A DNA stretch of 46,833 bases from an uncultured bacterium (GTDB taxonomy: Bacteria > Verrucomicrobiota > Lentisphaeria > Victivallales > UBA1829), in assembly GCA_902774245.1 (NCBI GenBank), contig CACYHQ010000021.1, forward strand, positions 1 through 46,833, in the 5' to 3' direction. Each line of letters starts with the position of its first letter. The first letter of the stretch is position 1. Below the pieces are notes generated by a model. That model saw only the letters and a program-made list of their open reading frames with translations. It had not been told where the DNA came from and did no database searches. Below, piece by piece: positions 16,828 to 25,053 of this stretch. Made by a program: the position numbers and the translations under genes.

Positions 16828-17912
16828 TCTTCCATCCGCGCATCCGCCACCTCGCAAGCAAAGGCCCGGTCTTCATCGGGCAGGGGCCCATCCTCTCCAC
16901 ATTCCTCTCGCTTTCGCGCAATATCGAGGGGTTCCAGTTCCCCGCGACGGCTTCCGCGAACATCCTGGAATCGGTCGCCGAGCTCACGCTCGCCGCCATG
17001 CATCACGAGGACGTGCACAGTCTGCTTCCGAGCATGTTCCAGATCAAGCACGAACTCCTGACCACGTCCGACCGCGACCTGCTCGTGGAACGCGAGCTGA
17101 TGGACCGTTCTCAGACGGACATCGCCGCCTGCCGCGTCTTCGTCTGCGCCGAGGACGGGTCGACCTCGGTCCTGCTGAACGGCGACGACCACATCTGGCT
17201 TCACATGACCGCGCCGGGATCGGCGTTCCGCGAGACGTGGAACCGTATGTCCGAACTCGAATCCGCGCTCGCACGCCATCTCCGGTTCGCGTTTCACCCG
17301 CGCTACGGCTACCTGACCTGCGCGCCCGCGCTCGTCGGGACCGGCCTCAAGATCACATTCCTGGTCCACTTGCCCGCGCTCGGACTCTCCGGCCGCCGCA
17401 AACGCATCCTCGAACGCCTGGAAGACGCCGGACTGACCGCCGCGCCGTATTTTCCGGTCGACGGGAAGCCCGCCGGAAACCTCTTCCTCATCTCGAACCG
17501 CACCACGCTGGGCGAACGTGAGGAGGACCTGGGGCTCCGCATGACGGAGGTCGTCACGGCCATCTCCCGCGAGGAGGAACGTACCCGCGCCGACCTCATA
17601 AGCCGCCAGAAACTGCTGTTCCTGAACGCCTGCGGCCGCGCCTACGGACTGCTCCGCAACAATTACCTCATCCCGACCTCGGAAGCGCTTGATGCTCTCT
17701 CCATCATGAAGCTCGGCGCGGATTCCGGCGTCTTCCGGGATTTCACGCGGCAGGACTGGGCGGAACTTCTGCTCGAATGTCAGCCCGCGCACCTCTGCTG
17801 CCGCATGAACATGGCGCTGTCGCCGATGGAACGCGGCAAATACCGCGCCGAACGTTTCCGCGAACGCCTTCATGGACCAGAGGCCGCCGAAGAGACCGAA
17901 CCGGAGAACTGA
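16824..17912 (+). CDS. mcsB: McsB homologue with apparently lost kinase residues
   Basis: The 362-residue protein aligns with McsB along its full length (FHPRYGYLTC, VHLPALGLSGRRKRI, SNRTTLGEREEDL, and a helical C-domain ending ERFRERLHG). However, key guanido-kinase residues differ. The ATP-binding SSRxRxxRN motif reads STFLSLSRN (25-33), losing two Arg. The catalytic NEEDH reads NGDDH (119-123). The CPTNxGTGLRAS region is CAPALVGTGLKIT (166-178), with a one-residue insertion and Arg to Lys. The RGxYGE loop is replaced by AAPYFPVDGKPAGN (206-219). The RDxxRA phospho-arginine pocket is RGKYRA. It may therefore be an inactive, regulatory McsB; comparison was made from memory of the B. subtilis sequence. 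Start overlaps the mcsA stop (ATGA). Confidence 0.88.
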   Translation: MIFHPRIRHLASKGPVFIGQGPILSTFLSLSRNIEGFQFPATASANILESVAELTLAAMHHEDVHSLLPSMFQIKHELLTTSDRDLLVERELMDRSQTDIAACRVFVCAEDGSTSVLLNGDDHIWLHMTAPGSAFRETWNRMSELESALARHLRFAFHPRYGYLTCAPALVGTGLKITFLVHLPALGLSGRRKRILERLEDAGLTAAPYFPVDGKPAGNLFLISNRTTLGEREEDLGLRMTEVVTAISREEERTRADLISRQKLLFLNACGRAYGLLRNNYLIPTSEALDALSIMKLGADSGVFRDFTRQDWAELLLECQPAHLCCRMNMALSPMERGKYRAERFRERLHGPEAAEETEPEN

Positions 17913-17970
17913 CCTGACCTCACAACAAAACGGACGCCGCATCGCATAACCCGCCTCAGACCGAGCAGAC

Positions 17971-19917
17971 ATGGACACCACGTTTTTCAGCATCGCACTG
18001 GCCGTTCTCGAAATGACCTTCCTTTTCGTGACGCTCCTGCTGCTTCACGGACTGAAAAAACAGCTCGGCGCTCCGGCGTCCTACGTGGCGATGGGACTGC
18101 TCTTCGGATTCACGCAGTTCGCGGGCGCGGGCGGCATCACGATCGTCACGGGGTATTCCGGGTTCGACATCCCTTTGTCCTCCGGCGTGCTCATGCTGCC
18201 GTTCCTGGGCATCCTCGCGGTCATCTACATCGCCGACGGCACGCTGTCGGCGCAGCGTGTGATCATCGGACTGATGATCTCGCTGGCGCTGTATCTCTAC
18301 CTGGCGCACCTCACCGTGACGCAGGCGGAGATGATCCCGCCGCAGGACGCCGCGTCCGACCAGCTCCCCGTGGCGTTCGCCGCCATGATGCGCAGCAGTC
18401 TGCGCGTGATGGCCGCCAACGTGCTGTCGTTCACGGTCGACATCTTCCTGATCCCGATCTTTTATCAGGGGCTCCGCAACCGCCGCATCAACCTCTTCCT
18501 CTGCGTCGCCGCCTCGCTCATCGCCGTTCAGCTGAGCGACGCGCTGGTGTTCTCCGCCGTGTACCGCTGGGGACGCCCGGACTGGTGGCTCGACCTTGAG
18601 GCGTCCTATCTCTACAAGACGCTCATGGTGCTGTGGCTTAGCGTTATTATCACGTTCTACATCTCGCGCATCCGCTACGAACTGCCCGGCGAGGGACGCG
18701 GCGCGCTCGACATCGTCATCGCGTTCTTCGGCAACTACGGCAAACGCGTCGAACTGGAAAAGACGCTGCGCGACACCGAGGAACGCTACCGCGTGCTGTT
18801 CCGCAACGCCGTCGCATGCATCTTCCTGACCGACCAGAACGGCAATATTTCCGAGGTGAACGATTCCGCTGCCGCCATATTCCGCATCTCCGCCGACGGG
18901 CTCAAGGACAAGTCGTTCCCCGAACTCGCCGGGATCGAAGGGGAAAAGTGGGACGCACTGCTGGCGGAACCCGAAGCGCGCTACACCGCCACGCCGCCCG
19001 GCACGGATCGCATCCTCGAACTCGCCATCAACCGCGTCGTGATCGACGAGACCCCGATGGTGCTGGTCCACGGGCGAGACGTGACCGAGCGGACGCGGCT
19101 CGAACGCGAACGCGAAATCTGGCGCGAACAGACGTTCCACCGGCAGCGTCTCGAATCCATCGGCGAGCTCGCGGGCGGCATCGCGCACGATTTCAACAAC
19201 TTCCTTCAGGCGATCCAGGGACACCTCGACCTCATCAAGTACATGTACCCCGTCCGCGAGGAGAACGCCCGCCGTCATATCGAGGTCATCGACACCATCA
19301 CGGAACGCGCCGCCACGCTCACGCGCGATTTGCTCGGATTCGCCCGGCGCGGCAACTTCACCGCCTCGGAAATCGACCTCGCCTCGTTCCTGAACACCTC
19401 CGCCGCGATGTTCCTGCCGTCCGCCGCGGGCATTGACTTCAAGCTCGACCTGCCGAAAAAAGGCATGTCCGGCGGCGCCGACGCTCCGCTGATCGTCCGC
19501 GGCGACTCCGTCCAGCTCCAGCAGGTCATCCTGAACCTGCTCATGAACGCCCGCGACGCCGTGCGGAAGATACCCGAACACGACCGCCGCATTACCATTT
19601 CTCTCGGTACGCCTGCCGCGCTCGGCGTCGATCCGCTCCCGCCGCCGGACGCCGACGTCTCCCCGGACGCCCGTTACTGCGTGATCCGCATCAAGGATTC
19701 CGGCCCAGGCGTGCCGGACGATCTCCGCGCGCGCATTTTCGAGCCATTCTTCACCACGAAGCCGGTCGGGCAGGGCACCGGCATGGGGCTTTCCATGGCG
19801 TACGGCATCCTGATCTCGCACAAGGGCTGGCTCCAGCTCGATCCCGCCGAACCGGACTCCACCGGCGCGGCGTTCTCGCTCTTCCTCCCGCTTCAGGAGC
19901 AGACGGCAAAAGCGTAG
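17971..19917 (+). CDS. Sensor histidine kinase with VUT-like membrane domain and PAS domain
   Basis: The 648-residue protein has six to seven membrane helices (about 1-235), a PAS domain (about 268-375, ERYRVLFRNAVACIFLTD), a HisKA domain with phospho-acceptor H406 in IAHDFNN, and an ATPase domain (N box NARDAV, G1 DSGPGVPDD, G2 GTGMGLS). It has no receiver domain and no response regulator is adjacent. The membrane part (LSSGVLMLPFLGILAVIYIA, then VLSFTVDIFLIP and IAVQLSDALVF) resembles the VUT family of queuosine-precursor transporters by pattern; this is tentative. It lies 58 bases after mcsB and may be co-transcribed. Confidence 0.88.
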   Translation: MDTTFFSIALAVLEMTFLFVTLLLLHGLKKQLGAPASYVAMGLLFGFTQFAGAGGITIVTGYSGFDIPLSSGVLMLPFLGILAVIYIADGTLSAQRVIIGLMISLALYLYLAHLTVTQAEMIPPQDAASDQLPVAFAAMMRSSLRVMAANVLSFTVDIFLIPIFYQGLRNRRINLFLCVAASLIAVQLSDALVFSAVYRWGRPDWWLDLEASYLYKTLMVLWLSVIITFYISRIRYELPGEGRGALDIVIAFFGNYGKRVELEKTLRDTEERYRVLFRNAVACIFLTDQNGNISEVNDSAAAIFRISADGLKDKSFPELAGIEGEKWDALLAEPEARYTATPPGTDRILELAINRVVIDETPMVLVHGRDVTERTRLEREREIWREQTFHRQRLESIGELAGGIAHDFNNFLQAIQGHLDLIKYMYPVREENARRHIEVIDTITERAATLTRDLLGFARRGNFTASEIDLASFLNTSAAMFLPSAAGIDFKLDLPKKGMSGGADAPLIVRGDSVQLQQVILNLLMNARDAVRKIPEHDRRITISLGTPAALGVDPLPPPDADVSPDARYCVIRIKDSGPGVPDDLRARIFEPFFTTKPVGQGTGMGLSMAYGILISHKGWLQLDPAEPDSTGAAFSLFLPLQEQTAKA

Positions 19918-20006
19918 ATTCCCCGGTTGGCGAATACCATGTGAACGACATCTGATACAACAAGGCTGTACAGAACGCTTCGGTTTTAAAAAAAACAAAA
20001 AAGCAC

Positions 20007-20034
20007 TTGACAAATTGAAAAACTGTGCTAAATT
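20007..20034 (+). promoter_or_regulatory. Promoter of the Rrf2 regulator gene
   Basis: A consensus TTGACA (20007-20012) and TAAATT (20029-20034) are 16 bases apart. The expected start site falls inside the palindrome at 20038-20062, so the bound regulator would block it. Confidence 0.7.
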
Positions 20035-20037
20035 TAT

Positions 20038-20062
20038 AAATGAAACCGATATGGTATCATTT
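20038..20062. promoter_or_regulatory. Operator 1 for the Rrf2 regulator (predicted)
   Basis: Ten-base arms AAATGAAACC and GGTATCATTT are inverted with one mismatch around GATAT. The core ACCGATATGGT (20045-20055) recurs at 20536-20546. Its place over the transcription start fits autorepression. Confidence 0.65.
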
Positions 20063-20082
20063 AATCCAAGCCCAACAACATC

Positions 20083-20514
20083 ATGCTTCAGATATCGACC
20101 AGATTCTCCGTTGGAGTACACATCCTTTCTCTGCTTCACATCATGAAGGGGGAACGCTGTTCGTCCAAGTTTATCGCCGGAAGCGTCAACACCAATCCGG
20201 TGATCATTCGTCGTCTTCTGAAAATGCTTTCGCAAGCCGGTCTTGTCAAAGTCGAACGAGGAGTTGATGGCGGTGCTGTTCTGGCTCGTCCGGCAGATGA
20301 AATAACGATGCTCGACATCTATCATGCCGTTGGTGCCGCCGATACTACTCTGTTCCACATGCACGAGAGGACCAACCCTAAATGTCCCGTCGGAGCACAC
20401 ATCCAGCAGGCATTGGAAGGAACTGTCTCCTCGGCACAGCAAGTGCTTGAAGCCTCACTGGCAAAGCAAACACTTGCGGAAATCACGGACGATATCCTTC
20501 GCAGGGAGCAGTAA
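20083..20514 (+). CDS. Rrf2-family transcriptional regulator, YwnA-like
   Basis: The 143-residue protein has the Rrf2 winged helix (MLQISTRFSVGVHILSLLHI, NPVIIRRLLKMLSQAGLVKV, GVDGGAVLARPADEITMLDIY). Only one Cys is present (in PKCPVG), so it is not an iron-sulphur IscR/NsrR type; it resembles YwnA. The start is fixed by homology, although no Shine-Dalgarno sequence is visible. Together with the next gene it reproduces the B. subtilis ywnA-ywnB pair. Base composition is lower in GC than its neighbours, which suggests acquisition. Confidence 0.9.
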   Translation: MLQISTRFSVGVHILSLLHIMKGERCSSKFIAGSVNTNPVIIRRLLKMLSQAGLVKVERGVDGGAVLARPADEITMLDIYHAVGAADTTLFHMHERTNPKCPVGAHIQQALEGTVSSAQQVLEASLAKQTLAEITDDILRREQ

Positions 20515-20535
20515 TATTTTTTAACGCAAATTGTA

Positions 20536-20546
20536 ACCAATATGGT
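20536..20546. promoter_or_regulatory. Operator 2 for the Rrf2 regulator (predicted)
   Basis: ACCAATATGGT repeats the core of operator 1 with one change, inside a slightly longer AACCA-ATA-TGGTT dyad. It sits between the regulator and the oxidoreductase gene. Confidence 0.55.
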
Positions 20547-20585
20547 TGCCAAAATACAAACCACCACAAAACCAAGGAGACTAAC

Positions 20586-21218
20586 ATGAAAATCGCAATC
20601 GTTGCCGCAGATGGTCGCGCTGCCCGGAAAATCGCCGCGGAGGCAGTATCCAGAGGGATGGATGTAACGTGTTTCGGACGTCGGGACACGAACACCACAC
20701 CGGCAGACAAGTATGTCAAACGCGACATCTTCGACCTGACGAAAGAAGACTTGTCCGGATTCGATGCCGTAGTCGATGCGTTCGGTGCATGGACGCCGGA
20801 AACGCTCGACCAGCATTCGTCAACGCTGAAACACCTCTGCGATCTGCTTGCCGGAACCCAGACACGTCTGCTTGTCGTGGGCGGCGCTGGCAGCTTGTAT
20901 CTGAACAAGGAACACACGATGACGCTGACTGACAGTCCGGAATTCCCCGACTCCTACAAGCCGCTCGCAGGCGCTATGGCAAAAGCTCTTGCCGAACTCA
21001 GAAAACGTGACGATGTGCTTTGGACGTACATCAGCCCTGCCGGAGACTTCCGCGCGGATGGCGAACGTACCGGCAAATACATTCAAGGTGGTGAGGAGCT
21101 GACCTTGAACAGCCGAGGCGAATCCATCATTTCCTATGCGGACTATGCCGTTTGCATGGTCGATGAAATTGAGGCCGGAAAGCATATTCGTCAACGCATC
21201 GGCGTTGTACAGGCGTAA
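20586..21218 (+). CDS. NAD(P)-binding Rossmann protein, YwnB-like
   Basis: The 210-residue protein is a short atypical SDR/NmrA-like protein: MKIAIVAADGRAARKIAAEA at the nucleotide-binding end, DIFDL, VVDAFGAW, LLVVGGAGSLY and the late YISPAGDF. It lacks the YxxxK pair of classical dehydrogenases. It probably binds NAD(P)H and acts as a reductase or redox sensor; the substrate is unknown. AAGGAG lies upstream. It is controlled with the Rrf2 gene. Confidence 0.87.
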   Translation: MKIAIVAADGRAARKIAAEAVSRGMDVTCFGRRDTNTTPADKYVKRDIFDLTKEDLSGFDAVVDAFGAWTPETLDQHSSTLKHLCDLLAGTQTRLLVVGGAGSLYLNKEHTMTLTDSPEFPDSYKPLAGAMAKALAELRKRDDVLWTYISPAGDFRADGERTGKYIQGGEELTLNSRGESIISYADYAVCMVDEIEAGKHIRQRIGVVQA

Positions 21219-21239
21219 AGCAAAGAATTGAAGTCAATC

Positions 21240-21265
21240 CCCGCCTCCTCATTCCGGGAGGCGGG
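21240..21265 (+). terminator. Terminator candidate after the ywnAB-like pair
   Basis: A perfect nine-pair stem, CCCGCCTCC / GGAGGCGGG, with an eight-base loop. The T-run after it is poor (TGTCCTTTGG). Confidence 0.6.
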
Positions 21266-21343
21266 TGTCCTTTGGTTCCCTCCACGCGAATAATCCCCGG
21301 TTGCCAGTTTCCCTCTTTTCGGATGTTTCCCACACGCGCGGTC

Positions 21344-21372
21344 TTGACATTTTCCGTTTCCGCGTGTAGATT
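21344..21372 (+). promoter_or_regulatory. Promoter of purD
   Basis: Consensus TTGACA (21344-21349) and TAGATT (21367-21372) are 17 bases apart, about 65 bases before the purD start. Confidence 0.75.
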
Positions 21373-21442
21373 ATCGTGTTTCTTTTTATAAAAACATGAC
21401 GGCGTCTTTTTCGCCCGAATCATTCAAGGAGACCCCCCGATT

Positions 21443-22732
21443 ATGAATATCCTCGTGCTCGGAAGCGGCGGCCGCGAACATGCGATCTGCCGCAGTTTGA
21501 AGCTCAGCCCGGAAACGAAACGCCTGGTGTGCATCCCCGGCAGCCCCGGCATCGCCCAGATCGCCGAATGCCCGGCGGACGTCCCAGGTTCCGACTGGCC
21601 CGCCATTGCCGACTGGGCCGCGTCGAACGGCATCGACTTCGTGGTCATCGGCCCGGAAGCGCCCCTGTGCGACGGCGCGGCCGACCTCATCAGGGCGAAA
21701 GGCATTCCGGTCTTCGGTCCCTCGAAGGCCGCCGCACAGCTCGAAGGCAGCAAGGATTTCTCCAAGAAATTCATGGATAAATACGGCATCCCGACCGCCG
21801 CGTTCGCCACGTTCGACAACGCCGCAGGCGCCCGCGCCTACGTGAACGCCCAGTACGATGCCGGACGCGAACTTGTCGTGAAGGCGGACGGACTCGCCGC
21901 GGGCAAGGGCGTGATCGTCTCGAAGGACCGTGCCGACGCGCTCGCCGCCGTGGACGCGTGTTTCAGCGGAGCGTTCGGCGCAGCCGGCGCGCGCGTCGTG
22001 CTGGAGGAACTCCTCGTCGGCGAGGAAGCCTCCATTTTCGCGCTCGTCGACGGCAGGACGATCACCGCGCTCGCCAGTTCGCAGGACCACAAGCGCCAGC
22101 TCGACGGCGACATGGGACCGAACACCGGCGGCATGGGCGCGTATTCGCCCGCCCCGGTCGTGACCGACGCCCTGATGGCGGAGGTTCAGAAGAAGGTGCT
22201 CGATCCCTTCCTCGCCGGAATTCAGGCGGAGGGCCTCGACTACCGTGGCCTCATCTACGCTGGGATCATGGTCACGAAGGACGGCCCGAAGGTACTCGAG
22301 TTCAACGTGCGTTTCGGCGACCCGGAAACCGAGGCCGTGCTCCCGCGCCTGCGTTCCAGCCTCGCCGACGCCCTCTACAAGACCGCGACCGGACGTCTCG
22401 CCGAGGTCAAACTCGACTGGAATCCCGATCCGTGCGTCTGCGTGGTGCTGGCCTCCGGCGAGTACCCCGCCGGACCCATCGTGAAGGGTCATGTCATTTC
22501 CGGTATCGAGGAAGCCGAGGCGAAGGGCGCGGTCGTGTTCCACGCCGGGACCGCCATGCAGGACGGCAAGTTCGTGAACAAGGGCGGCCGCGTGCTGGTC
22601 GTGTCGAAGAGCGCGCCGACGATCCGGGCGGCGATCGACGCCGTCTACGAGGCGCTCGCCCCGATCTCCTGGGAGAACATGCAGTATCGGCACGACATCG
22701 CGAAAAAAGCCCTGAAACATCTTCAGTCCTGA
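21443..22732 (+). CDS. purD: Phosphoribosylamine-glycine ligase
   Basis: The 429-residue protein is a complete GAR synthetase with ATP-grasp fold: MNILVLGSGGREHAICRSL at the N-terminus, the GPEAPL loop, KADGLAAGKGV, the ATP-grasp segment DHKRQLDGDMGPNTGGMG, and FNVRFGDPETEAVLP. It catalyses the second step of purine synthesis. AAGGAG lies 12 bases upstream. It is not clustered with other pur genes here. A DUF4380-like gene follows after 45 bases. Confidence 0.97.
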   Translation: MNILVLGSGGREHAICRSLKLSPETKRLVCIPGSPGIAQIAECPADVPGSDWPAIADWAASNGIDFVVIGPEAPLCDGAADLIRAKGIPVFGPSKAAAQLEGSKDFSKKFMDKYGIPTAAFATFDNAAGARAYVNAQYDAGRELVVKADGLAAGKGVIVSKDRADALAAVDACFSGAFGAAGARVVLEELLVGEEASIFALVDGRTITALASSQDHKRQLDGDMGPNTGGMGAYSPAPVVTDALMAEVQKKVLDPFLAGIQAEGLDYRGLIYAGIMVTKDGPKVLEFNVRFGDPETEAVLPRLRSSLADALYKTATGRLAEVKLDWNPDPCVCVVLASGEYPAGPIVKGHVISGIEEAEAKGAVVFHAGTAMQDGKFVNKGGRVLVVSKSAPTIRAAIDAVYEALAPISWENMQYRHDIAKKALKHLQS

Positions 22733-22777
22733 ACTCAAATCATCACTTACACATACCCACGAAAGGAATCTCCGACC

Positions 22778-23689
22778 ATGAGTCTCCAAACCATCGAATA
22801 CAAAGGCTGGAAAGACTGCCTTCTCCTTGAAAACGGCGACATCGAGCTTGTCGTCTCCGTCGGCCTCGGACCGCGCGTCCTCTCGTTCAAACGCAAGGGC
22901 GGCGCGAACTTCTTCAAGAACTTCGACGACCAGATGGCGAACGTCTCGCAGGACACCTGGCAGAGCTACGGCGGACACCGCCTGTGGCACGCGCCCGAAG
23001 TCTGGACGCGCACCTATTACCCGGACGTCCAGCCGGTCAAGTACGAGTGGGACGGCTCCCGCCTCACGCTGACCTGCGAGACCGAGACCGTCTCCCGTCT
23101 CCAGAAGGAGATCGTGATCGACTTCCCGGCTTCCGGCAGCCTCGTGAAGGTCACGCACCGCATCTGGAACCGCGGCCCGTGGGCTGTCAAGTTCGCCACG
23201 TGGGCGCTCTCCGTCATGGCCCCCGGCGGCACGGTCATCGTCCCGCAGGAACCCTTCGTGCCGCACGGACCGGGCGCGGGCCAGTCCTTCGCCGCGGGCC
23301 GTCCGATCGTGCTGTGGCAGTTCACGAACATGGCGGATCCGCGCTTCGTCTGGGGCAAACGCTTCATCCGCATGAGCCAGGACGACGCGTATCCGACCAA
23401 GCAGAAATTCGGCGCGCTCGTCAAGCCCGGCTGGGCGGCCTACGCGTTCGGGGCCGAACTCTTCATCAAGCATTTCCCGTTCATCGACGGCGCGCCGTAT
23501 ACCGATTACGGCTGCAACGCCGAATTTTACACCGAGCCCGGCATGCTTGAGGTCGAGTCCATCGGACCGGAAGCTCCGGTCGAACCCGGCGATTTCGCCG
23601 AGCACATCGAGACCTGGCAGATCGAACAGGTCGAGGCGTCCAAAGACGACGACACCCTCGCCGAACAGCTCAAGCCCTTCGGCCTCTGA
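22778..23689 (+). CDS. DUF4380-like beta-sandwich protein, aldose-epimerase fold
   Basis: The 303-residue protein begins with a segment typical of galactose-mutarotase-like folds (LENGDIELVVSVGLGPRVLS, then SYGGHRLWHAPE). No signal peptide is seen. It is probably a cytoplasmic carbohydrate-binding protein or epimerase-like enzyme. I cannot assign catalytic residues. A good AAAGGAA site precedes the start, and the gene shares the purD transcript until the terminator at 23717. The DUF4380 assignment is from pattern memory. Confidence 0.75.
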   Translation: MSLQTIEYKGWKDCLLLENGDIELVVSVGLGPRVLSFKRKGGANFFKNFDDQMANVSQDTWQSYGGHRLWHAPEVWTRTYYPDVQPVKYEWDGSRLTLTCETETVSRLQKEIVIDFPASGSLVKVTHRIWNRGPWAVKFATWALSVMAPGGTVIVPQEPFVPHGPGAGQSFAAGRPIVLWQFTNMADPRFVWGKRFIRMSQDDAYPTKQKFGALVKPGWAAYAFGAELFIKHFPFIDGAPYTDYGCNAEFYTEPGMLEVESIGPEAPVEPGDFAEHIETWQIEQVEASKDDDTLAEQLKPFGL

Positions 23690-23716
23690 GCGTATTCCGT
23701 TCCTTTTTTTCGTTTT

Positions 23717-23758
23717 TATCCCGCCCCGGGGCCTCACTTCGGCGGCGGGATATTTTTT
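23717..23758 (+). terminator. Terminator after the DUF4380-like gene
   Basis: TATCCCGCC pairs perfectly with GGCGGGATA around an 18-base loop, followed by six T. Confidence 0.85.
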
Positions 23759-23904
23759 CCCTCAAACTTTCCTGTAGACGATGTTTTTTCCGTTTTTTTT
23801 AAAAAAAACATGTTTTTCCGCTAAGATTTCCGTTTTTCGCGCGTCTAATAGTCAGAAAAAAATACGATCACACTCTGTACCACCTGCAACACAAGGAGCG
23901 AACC

Positions 23905-24816
23905 ATGAAACAGAACCTATTCAAACGTCTTTGGGGCGTGGCGCTTGGCTTGATTATGCTCGCCGGCCTCCCGTTCGCCGTTTTCGCTCAATCCGAAACA
24001 AAACCCGCTGATTCCGAGGAGGTCATCATTACTTTGGAAGGGGTTTTTGGAGGGAAAGGTATCTTTGTTTTTGAAGGGAATACGATTCAATACCGAAAAG
24101 AAAGCGGAAATGATCCAAATACATTGAAGGTAAATGGTATTTCATGGAAAGACGTAAATGTGCCGTTTGAGCTTGATTTTACGCCGGATTTTGAACAAGC
24201 TACAATTGTGGAGAGATCAAAACAATTTTACAAAGAGATTGATTCAAGTCTTAACGCGAGTAAAAACGGTTTTGAGTTATCCGTTAACAATCTTTTTGGA
24301 GGAAGGGGTTCCTATTACATCGTCAAGATAGCTGCAAAGAATCAAAAGGCAAAAATGAATCCCATATCGCTTGATGCCATTGAATCGACAAACGGAATGA
24401 ATCATCAGGATGTTCGTGTGAATACAAGCTATATCGTCCCGCCGGACTATCTTCATGGCGACCGCGTTTTTATTAAAGGGGCGGTGGATCGGATAACAGG
24501 ATTTCGTATTCGAAAAGCGCAAGTGTACTATCTTGTCTTTGATGCTGCACCTTCGGGTTACAGTGGCGGAGGCGGTATTACATTCGACGGCAAATTCGCG
24601 TCCGATGTTACCGTCAATGGAAAGGAATGGTCCAATCTTTCCAAACCGTTCGAACTGAGTTTTCCAGTAACTCTTTCGTCATACAGAAGGATGAATTTCA
24701 AGGCTGAAAACTGCAATATCAGTTATTCGGTCAATGGGGACATGATCGAGGTTATCATCCAGAACAACAACAAAAAAACAGTTCCGTTCGAGATGCAGCT
24801 GTTCTTTGCCGACTAA
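23905..24816 (+). CDS. AT-rich secreted protein with duplicated domain
   Basis: The 303-residue protein has a clear signal peptide (cut after AVFA). After that its codon use turns AT-rich, near 40 % GC, unlike all neighbours. Two halves are related: the pattern VNGxxWxxxxxPFELxF occurs near residue 77 (VNGISWKDVNVPFELDF) and near residue 238 (VNGKEWSNLSKPFELSF). The second half ends VNGDMIEVIIQNNNKKTVPF. No family is recognised. It is isolated by terminators on both sides and preceded by an AT-rich stretch, consistent with a recently acquired single-gene unit. AAGGAG precedes the ATG. Confidence 0.8.
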   Translation: MKQNLFKRLWGVALGLIMLAGLPFAVFAQSETKPADSEEVIITLEGVFGGKGIFVFEGNTIQYRKESGNDPNTLKVNGISWKDVNVPFELDFTPDFEQATIVERSKQFYKEIDSSLNASKNGFELSVNNLFGGRGSYYIVKIAAKNQKAKMNPISLDAIESTNGMNHQDVRVNTSYIVPPDYLHGDRVFIKGAVDRITGFRIRKAQVYYLVFDAAPSGYSGGGGITFDGKFASDVTVNGKEWSNLSKPFELSFPVTLSSYRRMNFKAENCNISYSVNGDMIEVIIQNNNKKTVPFEMQLFFAD

Positions 24817-24830
24817 ACGGCATTTGCCGT

Positions 24831-24908
24831 GTGCCGGAGCAAAGCCCGGCACAACCCGAGTGGAGGACTTGTCCTCCTTGGCATCCGTCTTCCTTGCGAG
24901 GGCGGATG
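24831..24908 (+). terminator. Three consecutive hairpins ending in a terminator before guaB
   Basis: Hairpins follow one another: GTGCCGG / CCGGCAC (24831-24852), GGAGGA / TCCTCC (24862-24877), and CATCCG / CGGATG (24882-24908). Only the last has a T-run (seven T from 24909), so it is the terminator of the secreted-protein gene. Confidence 0.75.
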
Positions 24909-24947
24909 TTTTTTTGCAAAAAAACGGACGGAAAGAATGCTTTAAAG

Positions 24948-24975
24948 TTGAAAAAAAAGAAAAAAGCAGTATATT
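24948..24975 (+). promoter_or_regulatory. Promoter of guaB
   Basis: TTGAAA (24948-24953) and TATATT (24970-24975) are 16 bases apart, separated by an A-rich spacer. Confidence 0.7.
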
Positions 24976-25053
24976 ATTTTGGCAAATGGTAATTGAAAAA
25001 CAAAGCCGTTGCCAAGTGCTGACGCGGCCCGGCGCAAATGATCGGAGCAGCTT

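Noticed and set aside
17956..20442. Minus-strand 828-codon open frame
   Set aside because: It runs antisense through the histidine kinase and the Rrf2 gene; composition is typical of GC-rich antisense shadow.
23780..23815. Inverted T-run/A-run that looks like a second terminator
   Set aside because: The pairing is only A-T homopolymer around 23785-23813; it is weaker than the terminator at 23717-23758 and is probably just AT-rich upstream DNA.
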